NCBI GenBank assembly: GCA_965247265.1
Contig: OZ252002.1
Span: 930,001-994,000, forward strand
Source: G965247265 sp965247265
GTDB lineage: Bacteria; Pseudomonadota; Gammaproteobacteria; UBA4575
Length of the DNA stretch: 64,000 bases
Direction: 5' to 3'
Shown piece after piece: positions 60,656-64,000 of this stretch. The translations under genes were made by a program, and so were the position numbers. Positions within the stretch are counted from its first letter, which is position 1. The number at the start of each line of letters is the position of its first letter. The notes beneath the pieces are model-generated. The model did no database searches, had not been told where the DNA came from, and saw only the letters and a list, made by a program, of their open reading frames with translations.

Positions 60656-62056
60656 GTGGCTGAGTTAACAACGATTGGTGCTAATTACAGTGCGACAAGC
60701 ACTGAAAGTTTACGTACACCTCCCTATTCTATGGAAGCAGAGCAGGCTGTATTGGGTGGCTTGATCTTAGATAATTCAGCTTGGGATAAAGTTGCAGATA
60801 AAATCAATGAAAACGACTTCCACCTTTTTGATCACCGAATAATTTTCCGTGCGATTGATGAGCTGGTTGACAAGCGACAACCGTTTGATGTACTAACTTT
60901 GTCGGATATATTGCGTCAAAAAGACGAAATATCTGACACAAATGTATTGGCTTATCTAGGCACGTTGGCCAATGACACACCAAGTGCTGCAAACATTCAG
61001 GCTTATGCGGATATTGTTAGAGAAAAGTCTGTGTTACGTCAGCTTGTTCAAGTTGGTACAGAGATTTCCACAAGTGGACTTTCAACGGAAGGCAGAGATA
61101 TTAATCAATTACTGGATGAGGCGGAACAAAAAATCTTTCAGATTTCTGACCGTAGCGTGCAAACAGGCCAAGGTTTTACGAATATAAAAACACTACTAAA
61201 AACTACCGTTGAACAAATTGATGAATTATTTGAACGAGGCGATCATATAACTGGAATTCCAAGTGGTTTTGATGAATACGATGAAAAAACTGCGGGTTTG
61301 CAAAATGGCGAATTGATTATTGTTGCAGGACGTCCATCTATGGGCAAAACTAGTTTTGCAATGAATATTGTTGAATATGCAGCGCTTCGCAATAATGCAT
61401 GTGTAGCAATATTCAGCATGGAAATGCCTGGACGTTCTTTAACAATGCGTATGCTATCTTCAATGGGGCGCATTGATCAACAACGCATAAGAACTGGAAA
61501 GTTAAGCGATGATGATTGGCCGCGTCTTACAAGTGCAGTTTCGATGTTGTCTGAAGCGAATTTATTTATCGATGATTCTGCTGCACTTTCACCAACGGAG
61601 CTACGAGCACGAGCACGTCGCTTAAAACGCGAACATAATCTTTCACTGATTGTAGTCGATTATTTGCAATTGATGAAAATTAGCGGCACATCAGAGAATC
61701 GCGCGACTGAGATTTCAGAAATTACACGCTCGTTAAAGGCGCTTGCTAAAGAATTAGATGTTCCTGTCATAGCGCTTTCGCAATTAAATCGAAGTTTAGA
61801 ACAACGCACTGATAAGCGACCTATAATGTCTGATTTGCGCGAGTCGGGTGCTATTGAGCAAGATGCTGATCTAATCGTATTTATTTATCGTGATGAAGTA
61901 TATAACGAGGATTCTCCAGATGAAGGGACGGCAGAAATAATAATTGCAAAACAGCGTAATGGCCCAATTTTTAAATCTCGGCTTACATTTTTAGGGCAGT
62001 ACACAAGATTTGAAAATTACGTACCTGAGATTTACAGTAACGAGAGCTTTTCATGA
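60656..62056 (+). CDS. dnaB: Replicative DNA helicase DnaB
   Basis: The hexameric 5'-3' replication-fork helicase. The N-terminal DnaG-binding domain (PPYSMEAEQAVLGGLILD) is followed by a RecA-like motor with Walker A AGRPSMGKTSFAM near 225 and LIVVDYLQLM as Walker B; SDLRESGAIEQDADLI is conserved. 466 aa, GTG start. It overlaps alr by ATGA. Confidence 0.97.
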   Translation: MAELTTIGANYSATSTESLRTPPYSMEAEQAVLGGLILDNSAWDKVADKINENDFHLFDHRIIFRAIDELVDKRQPFDVLTLSDILRQKDEISDTNVLAYLGTLANDTPSAANIQAYADIVREKSVLRQLVQVGTEISTSGLSTEGRDINQLLDEAEQKIFQISDRSVQTGQGFTNIKTLLKTTVEQIDELFERGDHITGIPSGFDEYDEKTAGLQNGELIIVAGRPSMGKTSFAMNIVEYAALRNNACVAIFSMEMPGRSLTMRMLSSMGRIDQQRIRTGKLSDDDWPRLTSAVSMLSEANLFIDDSAALSPTELRARARRLKREHNLSLIVVDYLQLMKISGTSENRATEISEITRSLKALAKELDVPVIALSQLNRSLEQRTDKRPIMSDLRESGAIEQDADLIVFIYRDEVYNEDSPDEGTAEIIIAKQRNGPIFKSRLTFLGQYTRFENYVPEIYSNESFS

Positions 62057-63135
62057 AGCGAGCAGCATATACGCTGATCAACCTCTCACACCTCAAGCAC
62101 AATCTATCAATAATTAAAAAGATTGCACATCAATCCAAAGTGATGGCAGTCGTAAAAGCAGACGCTTATGGCCATGGTGTTTTAAGAATTTGCAAATTTT
62201 TATCACATGCAGATGCCTTCTCGGTAGCCTGCATTAATGAAGCAGCTGAGTTGCGAGAGAATGGGGTTAAGAATCCAATTTTAGCATTGCAAGGATTTAG
62301 CAATAAGAATGAACTTCAGACTGCAATCTCACATAATATTGAAGTTGTATTGCATCATTCCGAACAACTTAAATTGTTGCAAAGTTATACATCGAAAACA
62401 TATGCATTGGTCGTATATGTAAAAGTTGATACGGGTATGCATCGACTCGGATTTGAACCGTCTCAATTTGATAGAATTATTACGCAGTTAATATCTATAC
62501 TGACCGTTGAATCGGAAATACGGGTCATGACACATTTGGCGTGTGCAGATGAAATATCAAACTCTGCAACCAAACAGCAGATCAAGTTGTTTGACCGCAC
62601 CTTAAATGGGCGCGATTTTAGCCAAAGCATTGCCAATTCAGCTGGAATTCTGGCGTGGCCCGAGACGCATAGGGATTGGGTGCGGCCTGGTTTGATGCTT
62701 TATGGTGTCAATCCGCTTGACGATATAGCAGGAAATGAAAATATAGATTTAAAGCCAGTCATGAGTTTTCGAGCACCCATTATTTCAATTAAAAATTGTC
62801 AACAAGGAGATAAGATTGGGTATGGTGGTGATTATCATTGTCCTCGTGATATGGTCGTAGCAGTTGTGGCAGCAGGTTATGCAGATGGGTACCCGCGACA
62901 TATAGCGGGTTCTCCCGAAATTTCTATTCATGGCAAAAATGTACCAATAGTTGGGCGTGTTGCGATGGATATGATCACAGTAGACATTACCGGATTCAAT
63001 ATTCAGATTGGTGATGAGGTTGAGCTTTGGGGGTCAAACATTTCTGTTGCCAAAATTGCTAGAGATGCACAGACAATAAGCTATGAACTGTTGTGCGCTG
63101 CAGGTAATTCAGCGTCTAAACAATATATAGAGTAA
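62053..63135 (+). CDS. alr: Alanine racemase
   Basis: Alr supplies D-alanine for peptidoglycan. The PLP lysine is in MAVVKADAYGHGVL (about 34); the second catalytic base, a tyrosine, is in GDKIGYGGDY, and GRVAMDMITVD is the conserved metal-proximal segment. 360 aa. The start codon overlaps the dnaB stop (ATGA), so the two are translationally coupled. Confidence 0.96.
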   Translation: MKRAAYTLINLSHLKHNLSIIKKIAHQSKVMAVVKADAYGHGVLRICKFLSHADAFSVACINEAAELRENGVKNPILALQGFSNKNELQTAISHNIEVVLHHSEQLKLLQSYTSKTYALVVYVKVDTGMHRLGFEPSQFDRIITQLISILTVESEIRVMTHLACADEISNSATKQQIKLFDRTLNGRDFSQSIANSAGILAWPETHRDWVRPGLMLYGVNPLDDIAGNENIDLKPVMSFRAPIISIKNCQQGDKIGYGGDYHCPRDMVVAVVAAGYADGYPRHIAGSPEISIHGKNVPIVGRVAMDMITVDITGFNIQIGDEVELWGSNISVAKIARDAQTISYELLCAAGNSASKQYIE

Positions 63136-63151
63136 ATGATATTAAGTTAGC

Positions 63152-64000
63152 ATGGAAAAAGTTTGGTTAAAGAGTTATCCAACTGGTGTTCCTGAGAATG
63201 TAGATCTCGATCGGTATTCATCATTAGCGCATATGTTTGATGAATGCGCTGAAAATTATAGCCATCTTCCAGCATTCGCAAATATGGGGACAAGTCTAAG
63301 TTATTCTGAACTTAATATTGAATCCTTAAATTTTGCGGCGTACTTGCAAACAGAGCTAGGTTTAAAGAAAGGCGAACGCGTTGCAATCATGCTGCCAAAT
63401 CTTTTGCAATTTCCTGTGGCACTATTTGGCGTGCTGCGTGCTGGTTTGGTGGCGGTCAATATCAATCCATTATATACCCCAAGAGAGCTTTCAAATTATT
63501 TGAATGATTCCGGCGCAATAGTCATTGTCATTTTAGAAAACTTTGCTGATACCTTAGCCGAAGTAATTGATGATAGCTCTGTTGAACATGTGATACTTAC
63601 ACGTGTCGGAGATATGCTTGGGTTTCCAAAATCTTTAATTGCTAATTTTGTTTTAAAATATGTTCAACATAAAATTCCCGAATATGCATTAGATAACGTT
63701 ATTCATTTTAGAGAAGTCTTAGCGGTTGGACAGCAGAGACAGCTCGTCAAACCTGTAATAACAAAAGATGATTTGGCATTTTTGCAATACACAGGCGGTA
63801 CAACCGGGTTGGCAAAGGGTGCAATGCTTTCACATGGCAACTTGTTAGCTAATATTTTACAAGCTGAAGCTTGGTTTAAACCAATTTTAGAAGTCAGAAA
63901 AGAAGTAGTGATAACAGCTTTACCGCTCTATCATATTTTTTCATTAACAGCGAATTGTTTTTTATTTACCCAAATTGGCGGATTAAATTACTTAATAACA
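63152..64000 (+). CDS. fadD: Long-chain acyl-CoA synthetase, FadD-type (3' end cut by window)
   Basis: I translated 283 codons by hand from ATG 63152 to the window edge. MEKVWLKSYPTGVPENVDLD is the standard FadD opening. GERVAIMLPNLLQFPVALFG follows, and the AMP-binding motif YTGGTTGLAKGAMLSH lies near residue 215, then ALPLYHIFSLTAN. Likely full length about 550 aa. It activates fatty acids for beta-oxidation or lipid synthesis. 16 bp after alr. Confidence 0.92.
   Translation, partial: MEKVWLKSYPTGVPENVDLDRYSSLAHMFDECAENYSHLPAFANMGTSLSYSELNIESLNFAAYLQTELGLKKGERVAIMLPNLLQFPVALFGVLRAGLVAVNINPLYTPRELSNYLNDSGAIVIVILENFADTLAEVIDDSSVEHVILTRVGDMLGFPKSLIANFVLKYVQHKIPEYALDNVIHFREVLAVGQQRQLVKPVITKDDLAFLQYTGGTTGLAKGAMLSHGNLLANILQAEAWFKPILEVRKEVVITALPLYHIFSLTANCFLFTQIGGLNYLIT

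Overview
The window comes from an AT-rich gammaproteobacterium. I cannot name the genus. Gene order is classical for the class: yfjD-ypjD / ffh-rpsP-rimM-trmD-rplS, pcnB-folK-dNK-panB-panC, queG/nnr-tsaE-amidase-mutL-miaA-hfq-hflX-hflK-hflC-yjeT-hisZ-purA, and rnr-rlmB-rpsF-rpsR-rplI-dnaB-alr. A hisZ gene and a MutL that keeps its endonuclease motifs argue against an enteric. Most core genes are intact. TAA, TAG and TGA all serve as ordinary stops.

Region 1 (1-38.3 kb) is mostly core chromosome. It carries fdhD (partial), radA, a CorC-type transporter, ypjD, a metallo-beta-lactamase-fold hydrolase, the SRP/ribosome-maturation operon, a DNA methyltransferase-type repair protein, htpG, a GST-like gene interrupted by one in-frame TAA, hslR and two paralogous FHA proteins. 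Pantothenate and folate genes, pgi, and the long nnr-to-purA cluster follow. Three very short membrane-protein genes are added here from reading the sequence (15662-15829, 20310-20438, 40496-40630).

Region 2 (38.3-55.0 kb) is an accessory block between purA and tRNA-Leu/rnr, which are close neighbours in many gammaproteobacteria. It begins with a frameshifted galE, a glycine-zipper lipoprotein and an OsmC protein. From 41.56 to 53.04 kb it becomes an array of small, mostly single genes punctuated by 17 copies of a palindromic repeat of about 31 bp that I do not see elsewhere in the window. The arms are GAATGACCGCT and AGCGGACATTC, around a loop of either ATTGGCCGAA type or TACGACCCAA type. 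Sixteen of the 17 copies point the same way. Between 49.58 and 51.39 kb the pattern is strictly repeat-gene-repeat-gene, with all four genes on the plus strand, like a cassette array but without an integrase of integron type or attC cores. Three to four copies form composite double hairpins about 60-90 bp apart with a shared TAGGTTGGAA spacer. Cargo includes an RRM protein, a cold-shock protein, a DUF2188 protein, a DJ-1/PfpI protein, a GFA-family protein, a DsrC/TusE-like protein and small membrane or secreted proteins. Several cargo genes are broken (FAD monooxygenase, Kef-type antiporter, an IS6-truncated GAF-like fragment). The block ends with a 3' half of a tRNA-Thr and a decayed tyrosine recombinase next to an intact tRNA-Leu.

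Region 3 (55.2-64 kb) returns to core genes: rnr, rlmB, rpsF with a Lys-Pro repeat tail, rpsR, a DUF2232 membrane protein, rplI, dnaB, alr and the first 283 codons of a fadD-type acyl-CoA synthetase.
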